Source: Hyphomicrobiales bacterium
GTDB taxonomy: Bacteria; Pseudomonadota; Alphaproteobacteria; Rhizobiales; Beijerinckiaceae
Length of the DNA stretch: 64,000 nt
Direction of reading: 5' to 3'
Assembly: GCA_900470775.1 (NCBI GenBank)
Contig: UCBZ01000017.1
Coordinates: 388,554-452,553, forward strand
Positions 9,162-17,522 of this stretch are shown one piece after another (the first letter of the stretch is position 1; the number at the start of each line of letters is the position of its first letter). The position numbers and the translations under genes were made by a program. The notes under the pieces were generated by a model, which saw only the letters and a program-made list of their open reading frames with translations, had not been told where the DNA came from and searched no databases.

Positions 9162-9860
9162 ATGGCTACCACAGACCGCACGGTCTCCGCCCCGCGCCGG
9201 CTCTGGAACCGGGTGGTGCGCGCATTCCGCCGCCGCCTCTGGAATCCGGCGCGGCTCACCTTCCGGCGTCTGGTTTGGAATCGCGCGACCTTCAGCGCGG
9301 TCCTTTTGTCCTCGCCGGCGATCCTGACCGCCATCGGCTCATTCGCAATGTCGCGTTCGGTCGATGCCGAGATCGCGGCCCTGACCCAGCAGCGCGACAA
9401 GATGACCGAGACCTCGCGGCAGCTCGATGGCTTTACCCGCGACGTCGAGCGCTTCCAGCTCGACCGCGGCTCGCTTCTGCTGGTGATGGCCGGCCAGGAC
9501 AGCGATGCGAAGCTGCGCTACGCCCTCGACAAGCTGTTTCGCCTGAATGCCCAGGGTTCGATGTGCCGCGTCGCGGCGACGCTCTATCCGGATGCATGGA
9601 AGACGCGCATGGCGCCCTATGAGGAAATCGTCCAGCAGGACTACGACCAGCCCGATACGGTGCAGCAGTTGCAATCCTTCGAGAGCGGCATGATCGCCGA
9701 TGCCAGCCGGCAACTCACCACGCTTCAGGAACGCATCAACGGCGTCGCCGCACAGATCGATGCCGCCACCGCCTTGAAGACGATGATCCTCAGCATCGGC
9801 AACTCGCTGATGTACATCCTCACCATCATGATCTTCTTCCTGAAGACCAATCAGAAATAG
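9162..9860 (+). CDS. Two-helix membrane protein with a tryptophan/arginine repeat, function unknown
   Basis: 232 residues. The N-terminal 41 residues contain three copies of an RR-L-W-N motif with tryptophans at 15, 27 and 39, exactly 12 residues apart, in a very basic context. Then come a membrane helix at about 43-64, a soluble mostly helical middle (EIAALTQQRDKMTETSRQL) and a C-terminal helix at about 209-227 (ILSIGNSLMYILTIMIFFL). With both ends cytoplasmic the middle would face the periplasm. No family recognised. It is divergent from a TetR gene and ends one base before ybgC, which runs the other way. Confidence 0.7.
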   Translation: MATTDRTVSAPRRLWNRVVRAFRRRLWNPARLTFRRLVWNRATFSAVLLSSPAILTAIGSFAMSRSVDAEIAALTQQRDKMTETSRQLDGFTRDVERFQLDRGSLLLVMAGQDSDAKLRYALDKLFRLNAQGSMCRVAATLYPDAWKTRMAPYEEIVQQDYDQPDTVQQLQSFESGMIADASRQLTTLQERINGVAAQIDAATALKTMILSIGNSLMYILTIMIFFLKTNQK

Positions 9861-9861
9861 C

Positions 9862-10266
9862 TCAGTCCGCGATCCCCAGCCGCTGCCGCAGGCCATCGGG
9901 AATCCGCCGCGCCCGCCCGCCACCGACGCAGGCGACCTTGACCTTTGCCGTGACCAGAACCTCCTCGCCGCGCAGCACGCGCTGCTCGACATCCATGGTC
10001 GCACCGCGCGCCGCCACGGACCGGGTTTCGACCGTCAGGAGGTCGTCCATCACGGCAGGCCTCAGGAACTCGATCGTCATCGTCCGCACCGCGAAACCCA
10101 GCGCCGTCGCGCCATCGAAGAGCTCGCGCTGATCGACGCCAAGCGCCCGGATCAGCTCGGTGCGACCCCGCTCCATGAAGCGCAGATAGGAGGCGTGATA
10201 GACCACGCCGGAGAAATCCGTGTCCTCGTAATAGACCCGGACGGGAAGGCTGTGAGAGGCGGTCAT
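9862..10266 (-). CDS. ybgC: YbgC family acyl-CoA thioesterase (Tol-Pal associated)
   Basis: Hotdog-fold thioesterase, usually the first gene of tol operons. 134 residues with the family active-site block YYEDTDFSGVVYHASYLRFM near residues 12-31; the aspartate of DTDFSG is the catalytic residue in studied homologues. Here it is separated from tolQ by about 2.6 kb carrying a TetR gene, a lipoprotein, DUF2852 and a membrane protein, so it is probably co-transcribed with the gene upstream (10277) rather than with tolQ. Confidence 0.93.
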   Translation of the reverse strand: MTASHSLPVRVYYEDTDFSGVVYHASYLRFMERGRTELIRALGVDQRELFDGATALGFAVRTMTIEFLRPAVMDDLLTVETRSVAARGATMDVEQRVLRGEEVLVTAKVKVACVGGGRARRIPDGLRQRLGIAD

Positions 10267-10276
10267 GGCGACTTGG

Positions 10277-10810
10277 TCAAGGTTTCCTGCAGGGCTTCTT
10301 CATGAACGAGCCGCACTCATAGGGCCGCGAGAGTTCGGAGCGAACCGTGTAGTCCTTGCCGTCGACGCCGTTGACGATGTCGTCGATCCGCCAGGCGCCG
10401 CCCTCCAGCTTCATCCGGAAGGTGACGCGAACCGGGCCGAAGCTCATGAAATCGGCGAAGACCGTGGCGCGCTCGCCCGAGCGCTCGCCAAGCGTGACGC
10501 GCAGCTGCTTCACCTCGCCGTCCTGCCCGCTGATGAAGGGGTCGGCAGCGATATTGCCCTGATCGCCGCTCTCCTTCATGAACAGTTCGTCGCGCGCAAA
10601 CAGCGCGGACAGCTCCTTCGTCATCAGCCGCTGCCGATGCGGCGGCCGAAAGGGCGGCTGCACCGCCTTGCCGGAGTCGATGCCGGCGAGTTGCCGAATG
10701 GTGATGGCATAGGCCTCGCGGGCGGGGGCCTCGGGAGAGGGTTCGGCGGCGAATGTGGGCAACGGAGAGATCGCAAAGATTGCCGGTAGTAACCTGAAAA
10801 AGGTAATCAT
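10277..10810 (-). CDS. Secreted protein of unknown function (DUF3828-like)
   Basis: 177 residues from the ATG at 10810, which overlaps the stop of the upstream DUF4268 gene by four bases (ATGA). The N-terminus MITFFRLLPAIFAISPLPTFAAEP is a clear signal peptide with cleavage after FAA. The mature part (RVTFRMKLEGGAWRIDDIVNG, then RPYECGSFMKKPC with two cysteines) resembles small periplasmic proteins of the DUF3828 type; this assignment is tentative. Base composition is normal for the genome, unlike its upstream neighbour, so only the neighbour looks acquired. Confidence 0.65.
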   Translation of the reverse strand: MITFFRLLPAIFAISPLPTFAAEPSPEAPAREAYAITIRQLAGIDSGKAVQPPFRPPHRQRLMTKELSALFARDELFMKESGDQGNIAADPFISGQDGEVKQLRVTLGERSGERATVFADFMSFGPVRVTFRMKLEGGAWRIDDIVNGVDGKDYTVRSELSRPYECGSFMKKPCRKP

Positions 10811-11796
10811 TGCGCTGTTCCAGGCTCGAATCCTGAAGCCGACGAAATTGCTAAGCAACCAGAGATATAAGGGGGAAATACCGCTTTGAATTTCATCAGA
10901 TTGGCGATGCTCCACGCTCTAATTTCACCGAGAAGCTCGGAGTCAGCATCGATGTGACCATCTCTATAGATCGCAACGCGGCAGGCCCGGCGATTATCGA
11001 GCCGCTCCCAACTCAAAGCGGATCCAAATTTAGCCTCAATCTCAGATCGCTTCTGCATCAAACAATCGAGCAAAGCTTCGTTTCGTTCCTTGTCGTCACA
11101 ATCAAGATAAATTTCTGCGCGAACTTGCCCACCTTGGCTAAAACTTGTTCCATATTTGAATATTTTTGAGTTTTCTGACGTAAAACTATACCAATTTTGT
11201 GGCTGACCAGCACGAGCATTGGTAAATTTATAGTTTTGCCTTAATTCGTCGATTAATTGTTGAAAATATTGACGGTATTTCTCTCGAGTTTCTGAAACGG
11301 CGGCGTTAATTTGACCAGATGAGACAGATGACTCAACTGGCTCCGATACGACATCAAGTAAAAACGCTGGCTTTGAGTTTTCGATTCGAACAATAGAAGC
11401 CTCAACTGCAAAAAATATAACATTTCCTTTAAAATTTGAATTAAGGAAATCGATCGCTAGTCTATGTTCAGGACGACTTTTTTCAGATATCCAAACTATC
11501 ACGGATGCGTTCAAAGAAGCCGCATATGTGATAATTTGTCCCAAATGACGATGATCAGTCGGACCGAACTGGTTTTCGATTATAACTCTTCGGTTCGTTG
11601 ATATCTCAGTAGCAACAATATCGGCGGAGAAATCACCTACTGCAACCTCTGTGGATTCCAGCTCAAGCTCCATGCCAATTTGCTCGCCTAGCTTGTCGAG
11701 ATTGGCCGCCAGCCAAGGGGTAAAATTGGTTGCTTCTCCGGGCCAAACTGACCTTAACGAGAATTTCTCCAGCTTTCCGAGCACGATATCGGTCAT
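10807..11796 (-). CDS. DUF4268 protein with N-terminal PD-(D/E)XK-like domain
   Basis: 329 residues. The N-terminal half has the nuclease-fold pattern GDFSADIVATE followed by RRVIIENQFGPTDHRHLGQIITYA, the characteristic block of DUF4268 proteins, where D-(x)n-E-N-Q replaces the D/E-X-K core. The C-terminal half (about 175-310) is the DUF4268 domain (WYSFTSENSKIFKYG, AEIYLDCDDKERNEALLDC). The gene is visibly AT-rich, with codons such as AAA, ATA and TTA that its neighbours avoid, so recent transfer is likely. The last 20 or so residues are GC-normal and may be genome sequence the frame runs into. Function unknown; relatives are often found near defence or restriction genes. Confidence 0.8.
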   Translation of the reverse strand: MTDIVLGKLEKFSLRSVWPGEATNFTPWLAANLDKLGEQIGMELELESTEVAVGDFSADIVATEISTNRRVIIENQFGPTDHRHLGQIITYAASLNASVIVWISEKSRPEHRLAIDFLNSNFKGNVIFFAVEASIVRIENSKPAFLLDVVSEPVESSVSSGQINAAVSETREKYRQYFQQLIDELRQNYKFTNARAGQPQNWYSFTSENSKIFKYGTSFSQGGQVRAEIYLDCDDKERNEALLDCLMQKRSEIEAKFGSALSWERLDNRRACRVAIYRDGHIDADSELLGEIRAWSIANLMKFKAVFPPYISGCLAISSASGFEPGTAQ

Positions 11797-11798
11797 TT

Positions 11799-12845
11799 TT
11801 ACTCCTCCCCATCCCCGAACAGCCCGAACTGCGCGCCTTCTCGCGTCGGCTCGGGCATCCCCAGATGCCGGAAGGCGTGCGGCGTCAGGATGCGGCCGCG
11901 CGGGGTGCGCTGGATGAAGCCCTGCTGCAGCAGGAAGGGCTCGATGATCTCCTCGATGGCGTCGCGCGGCTCCGAGAGCGAGGCGGCGATGGTCTCGATC
12001 CCGACGGGACCACCGCCGAAATTGATCGCCACCGTGGTGAGGTAGCGCCGATCCATCTGGTCGAGGCCGATCGGATCGACATCGAGCAACTTCAGCGCCT
12101 TGTCGGCCACGGCCCGGGTCACGATCGCGTCGCCATCGACGATGGCGAAATCGCGCACCCGCCGCAGCAGCCGCCCCGCGATGCGCGGCGTGCCACGCGA
12201 GCGCTTGGCAACCTCGTTGGCGCCGTCATCCGACATCGGCACACCCAGCACCCGCGCGCCGCGCGCGACGATGCTCTGCAGTTCCACGACGGTGTAGAAC
12301 TGCAGCCGGATCGGGATGCCGAAGCGGTCGCGCAACGGAGTCGTCAGCAGGCCCGCGCGCGTCGTGGCGCCGACGAGCGTGAACTTCGGCAGGTCGATCT
12401 TGACCGAGCGCGCCGCCGGCCCCTCGCCGATGATCAGGTCGAGCTGGTAGTCCTCCATCGCCGGATAGAGGATTTCCTCGACCGCCGGATTGAGCCGATG
12501 GATCTCGTCGATGAAGAGCACGTCGCGCTCTTCGAGATTGGTCAGTTGCGCCGCGAGGTCGCCGGCCTTGGCGATCACCGGCCCCGAGGTCGAGCGGAAG
12601 TTGACGCCGAGCTCGCGCGCGACGATCTGCGCCAGCGTCGTCTTGCCCAGGCCCGGCGGGCCGACGAACAGGACATGGTCGAGCGCATCGCCGCGCGACT
12701 TCGCCGCTTCGATGAAAACCTGGAGATTGGCCCGCGCCGCTGCCTGGCCGGTGAAATCGACGAGCGAGAGCGGCCGCAGCGAGGTCTCGCTGTCGTCGTC
12801 GCGCTTCTCGGCGGAGAGCAGCCCGGGGCGGCGGGGATCGCTCAC
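11799..12845 (-). CDS. ruvB: RuvB, Holliday junction branch migration ATPase
   Basis: Hexameric AAA+ motor that, with RuvA, drives branch migration during recombination and fork rescue. 348 residues. Walker A GPPGLGKT at 62-69, Walker [11 protein letters not shown] around 110-119, sensor and arginine-finger region [18 protein letters not shown], and the C-terminal winged helix ([16 protein letters not shown]). The GTG start overlaps the stop of the upstream GNAT gene (GTGA). Confidence 0.97.
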   Translation of the reverse strand: MSDPRRPGLLSAEKRDDDSETSLRPLSLVDFTGQAAARANLQVFIEAAKSRGDALDHVLFVGPPGLGKTTLAQIVARELGVNFRSTSGPVIAKAGDLAAQLTNLEERDVLFIDEIHRLNPAVEEILYPAMEDYQLDLIIGEGPAARSVKIDLPKFTLVGATTRAGLLTTPLRDRFGIPIRLQFYTVVELQSIVARGARVLGVPMSDDGANEVAKRSRGTPRIAGRLLRRVRDFAIVDGDAIVTRAVADKALKLLDVDPIGLDQMDRRYLTTVAINFGGGPVGIETIAASLSEPRDAIEEIIEPFLLQQGFIQRTPRGRILTPHAFRHLGMPEPTREGAQFGLFGDGEE

Positions 12846-13327
12846 AATGCGATCTCCAGTTCGAGCGCGTCATGGATCGGGATGTCCATGTAGCCCGTCC
12901 GCACGATGCCCGGAACCACCGAGCGGAAGTTGTCGATCGCCTCCATGTGGAGGCGCGAGAAGCGGAAGCCGCATTTCTGGTAGAAGATCATGCCGGGCAT
13001 GTTGTCGTTGGTCAGCATCGCCTTCAGCCTCACGGCTCCGCGCGCCCGCGCCGCAGCCTTGACCGCTTCGAGCAGCTGGATCGCCGCGCCCTGCCCCGGC
13101 GCGACCGAATGCAGCGCGCACAGGAGCGCGACATCATCATGCATCGTCCAGCTCGCATAGGCCAGGAAAGCCCCGTCCTTGCCGGCGATTCCCAGCAGAT
13201 CGAGCGTCGCGCAATCATAGACGGTGAGATCGATCATCATGCTGTGCGAGCCCCAGCTCGCCAGCATCAGCGCGAGGAAGGCGCTCTTGTCCTCGACCGG
13301 CCTGACACTCAGGCGGCCGGCGCTCAC
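12842..13327 (-). CDS. GNAT family N-acetyltransferase, inserted between ruvA and ruvB
   Basis: 161 residues. The acetyl-CoA binding motif is [21 protein letters not shown] (about 78-98), followed by the GNAT block [15 protein letters not shown]. Substrate unknown. The gene overlaps ruvA by four bases at its start (GTGA, 13324-13327) and ruvB by four at its end (12842-12845), so the three are translated as a coupled set. Many alphaproteobacteria have ruvA directly followed by ruvB, so this is an insertion into the operon that kept coupling intact. Confidence 0.8.
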   Translation of the reverse strand: MSAGRLSVRPVEDKSAFLALMLASWGSHSMMIDLTVYDCATLDLLGIAGKDGAFLAYASWTMHDDVALLCALHSVAPGQGAAIQLLEAVKAAARARGAVRLKAMLTNDNMPGMIFYQKCGFRFSRLHMEAIDNFRSVVPGIVRTGYMDIPIHDALELEIAL

Positions 13328-13941
13328 TTCGCCAGTTCCTTCAGCCCGAGCTTGATCAACTGCGCCGTCCCCGCCCCCTCGCCCGCCTCACGCGACGCGG
13401 CCGCCACCGCCGCCACGGCTTGCGCCTGCGGATAGCCGAGATTGCTCAGAGCCGAGACGGCGTCCGCGACCGGCTGCGGCAGCGTCTTGTCGCCGAGCGC
13501 GCCGGCAAGTTGTGCCACGCCCGGATCGACATGGCCGAAGGCCGGTGCCTTGTCCTTCAGTTCGGCACAGATGCGCTGGGCGAGCTTGGGGCCGACACCG
13601 GGCGCGCGCGCCACGGCCGCCTTGTCGTTGGTCGCGAGCGCTGTCGCCAGCGCGCCAGGGTCAAGCGTCGAGAGGATGGCGAGTGCGACCTTGGCGCCGA
13701 CTCCCTGGACCATCTGCATCAACCGGAACCAGTCGCGCTCATTATCGGACATGAAGCCGTAAAGCCGGATCGCATCCTCGCGCACATGCGTCTCGATCGA
13801 AAGCGCGATCGCCTCGCCGGGCTTCGGCAGCCGCTGCAGCGTGCGCGCCGAGCACTGCACGACATAGCCGACGCCCTGCACATCGAGGATGACATGATCC
13901 TCGCCATAGGAATCGACGATGCCCTTGAGCTTGCCGATCAT
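13324..13941 (-). CDS. ruvA: RuvA, Holliday junction binding protein
   Basis: 205 residues from the ATG at 13941, where the family start [21 protein letters not shown] begins; the open frame upstream of this is spurious. It tetramerises on four-way DNA junctions and loads RuvB. Domain I (OB fold, residues 1-62), domain II with helix-hairpin-helix motifs ([34 protein letters not shown]), and the RuvB-binding domain III at the C-terminus ([20 protein letters not shown]). Confidence 0.96.
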   Translation of the reverse strand: MIGKLKGIVDSYGEDHVILDVQGVGYVVQCSARTLQRLPKPGEAIALSIETHVREDAIRLYGFMSDNERDWFRLMQMVQGVGAKVALAILSTLDPGALATALATNDKAAVARAPGVGPKLAQRICAELKDKAPAFGHVDPGVAQLAGALGDKTLPQPVADAVSALSNLGYPQAQAVAAVAAASREAGEGAGTAQLIKLGLKELAK

Positions 13942-13981
13942 TGACGGCTCCGCCGCTTTTTCATGCTTCAGCCCCCCAACC

Positions 13982-14494
13982 CTATGAAGCCCGCATCTGA
14001 GCGACCAGCGCGCGCATGCCGCGATGCTGGGCATGACAGATCGCCACCGCCAGCGCATCCGCCGCGTCGGCCGATCTGGTCTCGGCCTTGGGCAAAAGCA
14101 CGCGGATCATCATCTGGACCTGTTTCTTGTCGGCATGGCCGACGCCGACCACCGTCTTCTTGACGAGATTGGCGGCATATTCGGCGACGCTCAGGCCAGC
14201 CAGCGCTGGCACGACGAGGGCGACGCCGCGCGCCTGGCCGAGCTTCAGCGCCGATTGCGGATCGCGGTTGACGAAGGTCTCCTCGACCGCGACCTCGTCA
14301 GGCGAATACGACGCCACGATCCGCGTCAGCCCGTCATGCAATTGCCGAAGCCGCTCCGACAAGGGGAGTGCCGCATCGCTCTCGACGCAGCCGCAAGCGA
14401 TGAAGCCCAGCTTGCTGCCCTCGCTGACGACGACGCCCCAGCCCGTCTTCCGGAGACCGGGGTCGATGCCGAGAATGCGAATCGGTGGGTTCAT
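13982..14494 (-). CDS. ruvC: RuvC, Holliday junction resolvase
   Basis: Endonuclease that resolves Holliday junctions. 170 residues with the four acidic catalytic residues in place: D11 ([14 protein letters not shown]), E71 (VAVEETFVN), D143 and D146 ([14 protein letters not shown]). Length and spacing match the E. coli enzyme. First gene of ruvC-ruvA-GNAT-ruvB. The 195 bases between it and the divergent exporter gene at 14690 hold the promoters and a perfect inverted repeat. Confidence 0.97.
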   Translation of the reverse strand: MNPPIRILGIDPGLRKTGWGVVVSEGSKLGFIACGCVESDAALPLSERLRQLHDGLTRIVASYSPDEVAVEETFVNRDPQSALKLGQARGVALVVPALAGLSVAEYAANLVKKTVVGVGHADKKQVQMMIRVLLPKAETRSADAADALAVAICHAQHRGMRALVAQMRAS

Positions 14495-14566
14495 GTCGGG
14501 CGCAGCCTAAACCTTGGACACGCTTTGTTCCATGGCGTGTCCTAACGATCCCTCTCCAGCCCACAG

Positions 14567-14593
14567 CCATCGATGAGCGCTGCGCATCGATGG
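14567..14593. repeat. Perfect 9-bp inverted repeat between ruvC and the TauE/SafE gene
   Basis: CCATCGATG (14567-14575) and CATCGATGG (14585-14593) are exact reverse complements separated by nine bases. No T-run follows on either strand, so a terminator is unlikely. Its position in the divergent intergenic region suggests an operator, or a hairpin in the exporter's leader. Confidence 0.5.
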
Positions 14594-14689
14594 CATCACA
14601 AGGAAAGGGGTTGCCCCGGCACGCGTCAGGTTGTTGGTGCAAACGGCTCCTGCCTTCCTTGGGACCTTGCTCCCCTATCCCTCCGGCCG

Positions 14690-15469
14690 ATGTCAGATTT
14701 CCTCGTCCTCCTCTTTCCCGGCGTCTCCATGACCGGCCTTGCCGTGCTGCTGGCGGCGACGCTGCTCGGCGGGCTCGTGCGCGGCTTCACCGGCTTCGGC
14801 TTCGCCATGGTGTTCATGCCGCTGGCCTCGATGGTGCTCGGCCCCGTGGCGGCGCTCGGGCTGATCTGGTGCATCGACCTGCCCTTCGCGCTGCCGATCG
14901 CCGCCCGCAATGCGAAACAGGCCGAGTGGCGCGAGGTGGCGCCCCTGCTGCTGACCGCGACGCTCGCCTTGCCCGCCGGCATCTGGCTCTTGATCTGGCT
15001 CGACCGCGAGACGATGCGCTGGATTCTGGCCGTGCTGATCCTGGTAGCCGTCGCGCTGATGGCCTCGGGCTGGCGTTATCACGGCCGGCCGGGCATTCCG
15101 CTTTCGCTCGGCGTCGGCGTGCTGTCGGGGCTGTTCAACGGCATGGCCTCAATCGGCGGCATGCCGCTCGCGGTGTTCTGGCTCGGCGCCCAGCGCAACG
15201 ACCGCCACAAGACCCGCGCCAACCTCCAGACCTTCTTCGGCATCTCGACGCTGGTCTCGGGCGCGATCCTCTGGCGCAACGACATCCTGACGATGACCGC
15301 GCTGAAGATGGCCCTGCCGCTGATGGCGGTCTACGGCGCCGGCATGTGGGCCGGCACGCACGGCTTCCGGCTGGCGAACGAGATCACCTTCCGCCGCATC
15401 GCCTATGCGGTGATCTTCGTCAGCGCGGTGGTCAGCCTGCCGCTCTGGGACGCGGTGGTCGGGCGTTAG
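14690..15469 (+). CDS. TauE/SafE (TSUP) family membrane exporter
   Basis: 259 residues, about eight membrane helices, with the two-fold internal repeat of the TSUP family. The first half opens VLLAATLLGGLVRGFTGFGFAMVFMPL and the second has SGLFNGMASIGGMPLAVFWLG. Family members move sulfite, sulfoacetate or other small organic anions; the substrate here cannot be read from sequence. The ATG at 14690 (MSDFLVLLFPG) is chosen because the upstream extension is not membrane-like. A second TSUP gene is at 44487. Confidence 0.85.
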   Translation: MSDFLVLLFPGVSMTGLAVLLAATLLGGLVRGFTGFGFAMVFMPLASMVLGPVAALGLIWCIDLPFALPIAARNAKQAEWREVAPLLLTATLALPAGIWLLIWLDRETMRWILAVLILVAVALMASGWRYHGRPGIPLSLGVGVLSGLFNGMASIGGMPLAVFWLGAQRNDRHKTRANLQTFFGISTLVSGAILWRNDILTMTALKMALPLMAVYGAGMWAGTHGFRLANEITFRRIAYAVIFVSAVVSLPLWDAVVGR

Positions 15470-15479
15470 AAGCCAAACT

Positions 15480-15572
15480 CGTCATGCTCGCCCTTGTGGC
15501 GAGCATCCACGTCTTGAACGCCGCCTTCGCCGAACGAAGACGTGGATGGTCGGGACAAGCCCGACCATGACG
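15480..15572. repeat. Dispersed twin-hairpin repeat, copy 1
   Basis: Two hairpins, ATGCTCGCC-CTTGT-GGCGAGCAT (15484-15506) and ATGGTCGGG-ACAAG-CCCGACCAT (15546-15568), flank a central stem CCACGTCTT / AAGACGTGG. The two arms are also near reverse complements; where they differ, both sides of the hairpin stem change together. Bases 15480-15515 recur exactly, inverted, at 37397-37432. It lies 10 bases after the exporter stop, in the converging gap before yebC. Confidence 0.85.
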
Positions 15573-15586
15573 ACGAGGGCAACGCC

Positions 15587-16333
15587 TCAGGCGCCGAGCT
15601 TCGCCATCACCTCGTCGGCGATCTCGAAATTGGCGAAGACGTTCTGGACGTCGTCGTCATTGTCGAGCGCTTCCATCAGCCGCATCATCGAGGCCGCCTT
15701 CTCCTCGTCGAGCGGGGCTGTCGTCGTCGGCCGCCAGACAGGCTTGGCGGAGGCCGGCGCGCCGAGCGCGGCTTCCAACGCCTTCGAGACCTCGTTCAGC
15801 GAGTCGAAGGCGCACAGGATGGTGTGGCCGTTCTCGTCGGAGATGACGTCGTCGGCGCCAGCCTCGATTCCCGCTTCCATGATCGTGTCGGCATCGCCGG
15901 CTTCGGGCGGATAGCTGATCTCGCCGACGCGGTTGAACATGAAGGAGACCGAGTTGCTCTCGCCCAGCGCCCCGCCCGATTTGGTGAAGTAGGAGCGCAC
16001 GGCCGATGCGGTGCGGTTGCGGTTGTCGGTCAGCGCCTCGACAATGACAGCGGCTCCGCCCGGCCCGTAGCCCTCGTAGCGGACCTCGTCGTAATTATCG
16101 CCTTCGCCGCCGGCCGCCTTGTTGATCGCGCGCTGGATGTTGTCCTTGGGCATGTTCTCGGCACGCGCCGCCAGCACGGCCATGCGCAGGCGCGGATTCA
16201 TCGCGGGGTCGGGCATGCCCATCTTGGCGGCCACCGTGATTTCGCGGCCGAGCTTCGAGAACAGCTTGGCGCGCACGGCGTCCTGCTTGCCCTTGCGGTG
16301 CATGATGTTCTTGAACTGGGAATGACCGGCCAT
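15587..16333 (-). CDS. yebC: YebC/PmpR family protein (TACO1-like)
   Basis: 248 residues with the family opening [18 protein letters not shown] and the block [20 protein letters not shown]. Family members have been described as DNA-binding transcriptional regulators and, more recently, as ribosome-associated factors that relieve stalling at proline stretches; I cannot choose from sequence. Often found with ruv genes in other bacteria, and here it lies just beyond the ruvC end of the cluster. Confidence 0.95.
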   Translation of the reverse strand: MAGHSQFKNIMHRKGKQDAVRAKLFSKLGREITVAAKMGMPDPAMNPRLRMAVLAARAENMPKDNIQRAINKAAGGEGDNYDEVRYEGYGPGGAAVIVEALTDNRNRTASAVRSYFTKSGGALGESNSVSFMFNRVGEISYPPEAGDADTIMEAGIEAGADDVISDENGHTILCAFDSLNEVSKALEAALGAPASAKPVWRPTTTAPLDEEKAASMMRLMEALDNDDDVQNVFANFEIADEVMAKLGA

Positions 16334-16461
16334 GGGTATTCTTTGCCTCTGATGCTGCGGCGTAATCTCCGGAAGCGGGCCTTATAGGCGTCGCCTCCGC
16401 CCCGGTGCAAGACGGGCCTGTGACAGAGGCCGACGCAAACGAGGCGCGGCTGCGACGGGCC

Positions 16462-17286
16462 TCAGCCCTGGGCCCAGGGCGGCACCGCCTCGGATAGATG
16501 CGGGCCGAGCCGCACCGGCCAGACTGCCTTCGCCAGCCCGGTGGCATCGTCGATCTCGACCGCGACGCCCGAGAGTGTGCCCTGGCCGGTGGCGGGTTCG
16601 AGCCGCGCGCCGGGCGTCTTCTGCAGGAAGCGCCTGATCGGCTCCTCCTTCTGCATGCCCAGGATCGAATCATAGTCGCCGCACATGCCGGCATCGGACT
16701 GGTAGGCGGTGCCGCCGGGCAGGATGCGGGTATCGGAGGTCGGCACATGGGTATGCGTGCCGACCACGAGGCTGGCGCGGCCATCGAGGAAATGACCCGC
16801 CGCCTGCTTCTCGCTCGTCGCTTCGGCGTGGAAATCGACGATAACGGCATCCGCCACCTCGCCCAGCGGGCAGGCCGACAATTCCCGCTCCATCGCCGCG
16901 AACGGATCGTCCAGCGCGTCCATGAAGATCCGGCCCATCACATTGACGACCAGCACGCGCGCGCCGTTGCGGGCCTCGATCACGGCCGCACCGCGCCCGG
17001 GCGTCCCCTTCGGATAATTCGCCGGGCGCACCAGCCTGTCCTGGCGTTCGATGAAGACCAGTGCCTCGCGCTGGTCCCAGGAATGATTGCCGAGCGTGAC
17101 AGCGTCAGCACCGGCTGCGAGGAGCTCGTCGCAGATCGCCTCGGTGAGGCCGAAGCCGCCGGCGGCGTTCTCACCATTGATGACGACGCAGTCGAGCGCC
17201 CAGGCACGGCGCAGGCCCGGCAGACGATCCTGCACCGCAATCCTGCCGGGGCGGCCGACGACATCACCGAGGAAAAGCAAACGCAT
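16462..17286 (-). CDS. ymdB: YmdB family metallophosphoesterase
   Basis: 274 residues of the family linked to cyclic-nucleotide phosphodiesterase activity and stationary-phase or biofilm control in Bacillus. Metal-site residues are all present: D8 (LFLGDVVG), E39/N40 (INGENAAGG), N67/H68 (LGNHSWD), H153 (DFHAEATSE), H178 and H180 (GTHTHVPTSD). It lies 128 bases downstream of fthC's repeat region and upstream of yebC on the same strand. Confidence 0.9.
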   Translation of the reverse strand: MRLLFLGDVVGRPGRIAVQDRLPGLRRAWALDCVVINGENAAGGFGLTEAICDELLAAGADAVTLGNHSWDQREALVFIERQDRLVRPANYPKGTPGRGAAVIEARNGARVLVVNVMGRIFMDALDDPFAAMERELSACPLGEVADAVIVDFHAEATSEKQAAGHFLDGRASLVVGTHTHVPTSDTRILPGGTAYQSDAGMCGDYDSILGMQKEEPIRRFLQKTPGARLEPATGQGTLSGVAVEIDDATGLAKAVWPVRLGPHLSEAVPPWAQG

Positions 17287-17381
17287 GAACGGGATTCCGG
17301 AGACGGCAAAGCCTCTCCGTCGCGCGAATGCCGCCGGGAATCAACCGCAGCGCGCGGATGATCCACCTTATGCGCCATCCG

Positions 17382-17496
17382 CGCCGTCATTCCGGACAAG
17401 CCGCGAAGCGGCGCCGATCCGGAATCCATCATAGAGCGCCGTCATTGCCCTATAATGGATTCCGGGTCTGCGCTTCGCTTGCCCGGAATGACGGCG
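17382..17496. repeat. Dispersed palindromic repeat, CGCCGTCAT family, copy 1
   Basis: Begins CGCCGTCATTCCGG and ends CCGGAATGACGGCG, exact reverse complements 115 bases apart. Nested inside are ATCCGGAATCCAT / ATGGATTCCGGG and CGCGAAGCG / CGCTTCGC. The same end sequence and inner ATCCAT/ATGGAT pair recur at 58259-58379. It fills most of the 236-base gap between fthC and ymdB. Confidence 0.8.
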
Positions 17497-17522
17497 GAGT
17501 GTTTGAAGTCGTCTTGTCCGCC

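Noticed and set aside
10813..10831. A tRNA T-arm-like sequence (CAGGCTCGAATCCTG) at the GC-normal end of the DUF4268 gene, possible attachment site
   Set aside because: No acceptor, D or anticodon arms can be found around it, no CCA end, and no integrase gene is nearby; a 15-base match to such a common pattern is likely chance.
15480..15572. CRISPR array
   Set aside because: The repeats are inverted hairpins in single elements kilobases apart, not direct repeats with regular spacers, and there are no cas genes.
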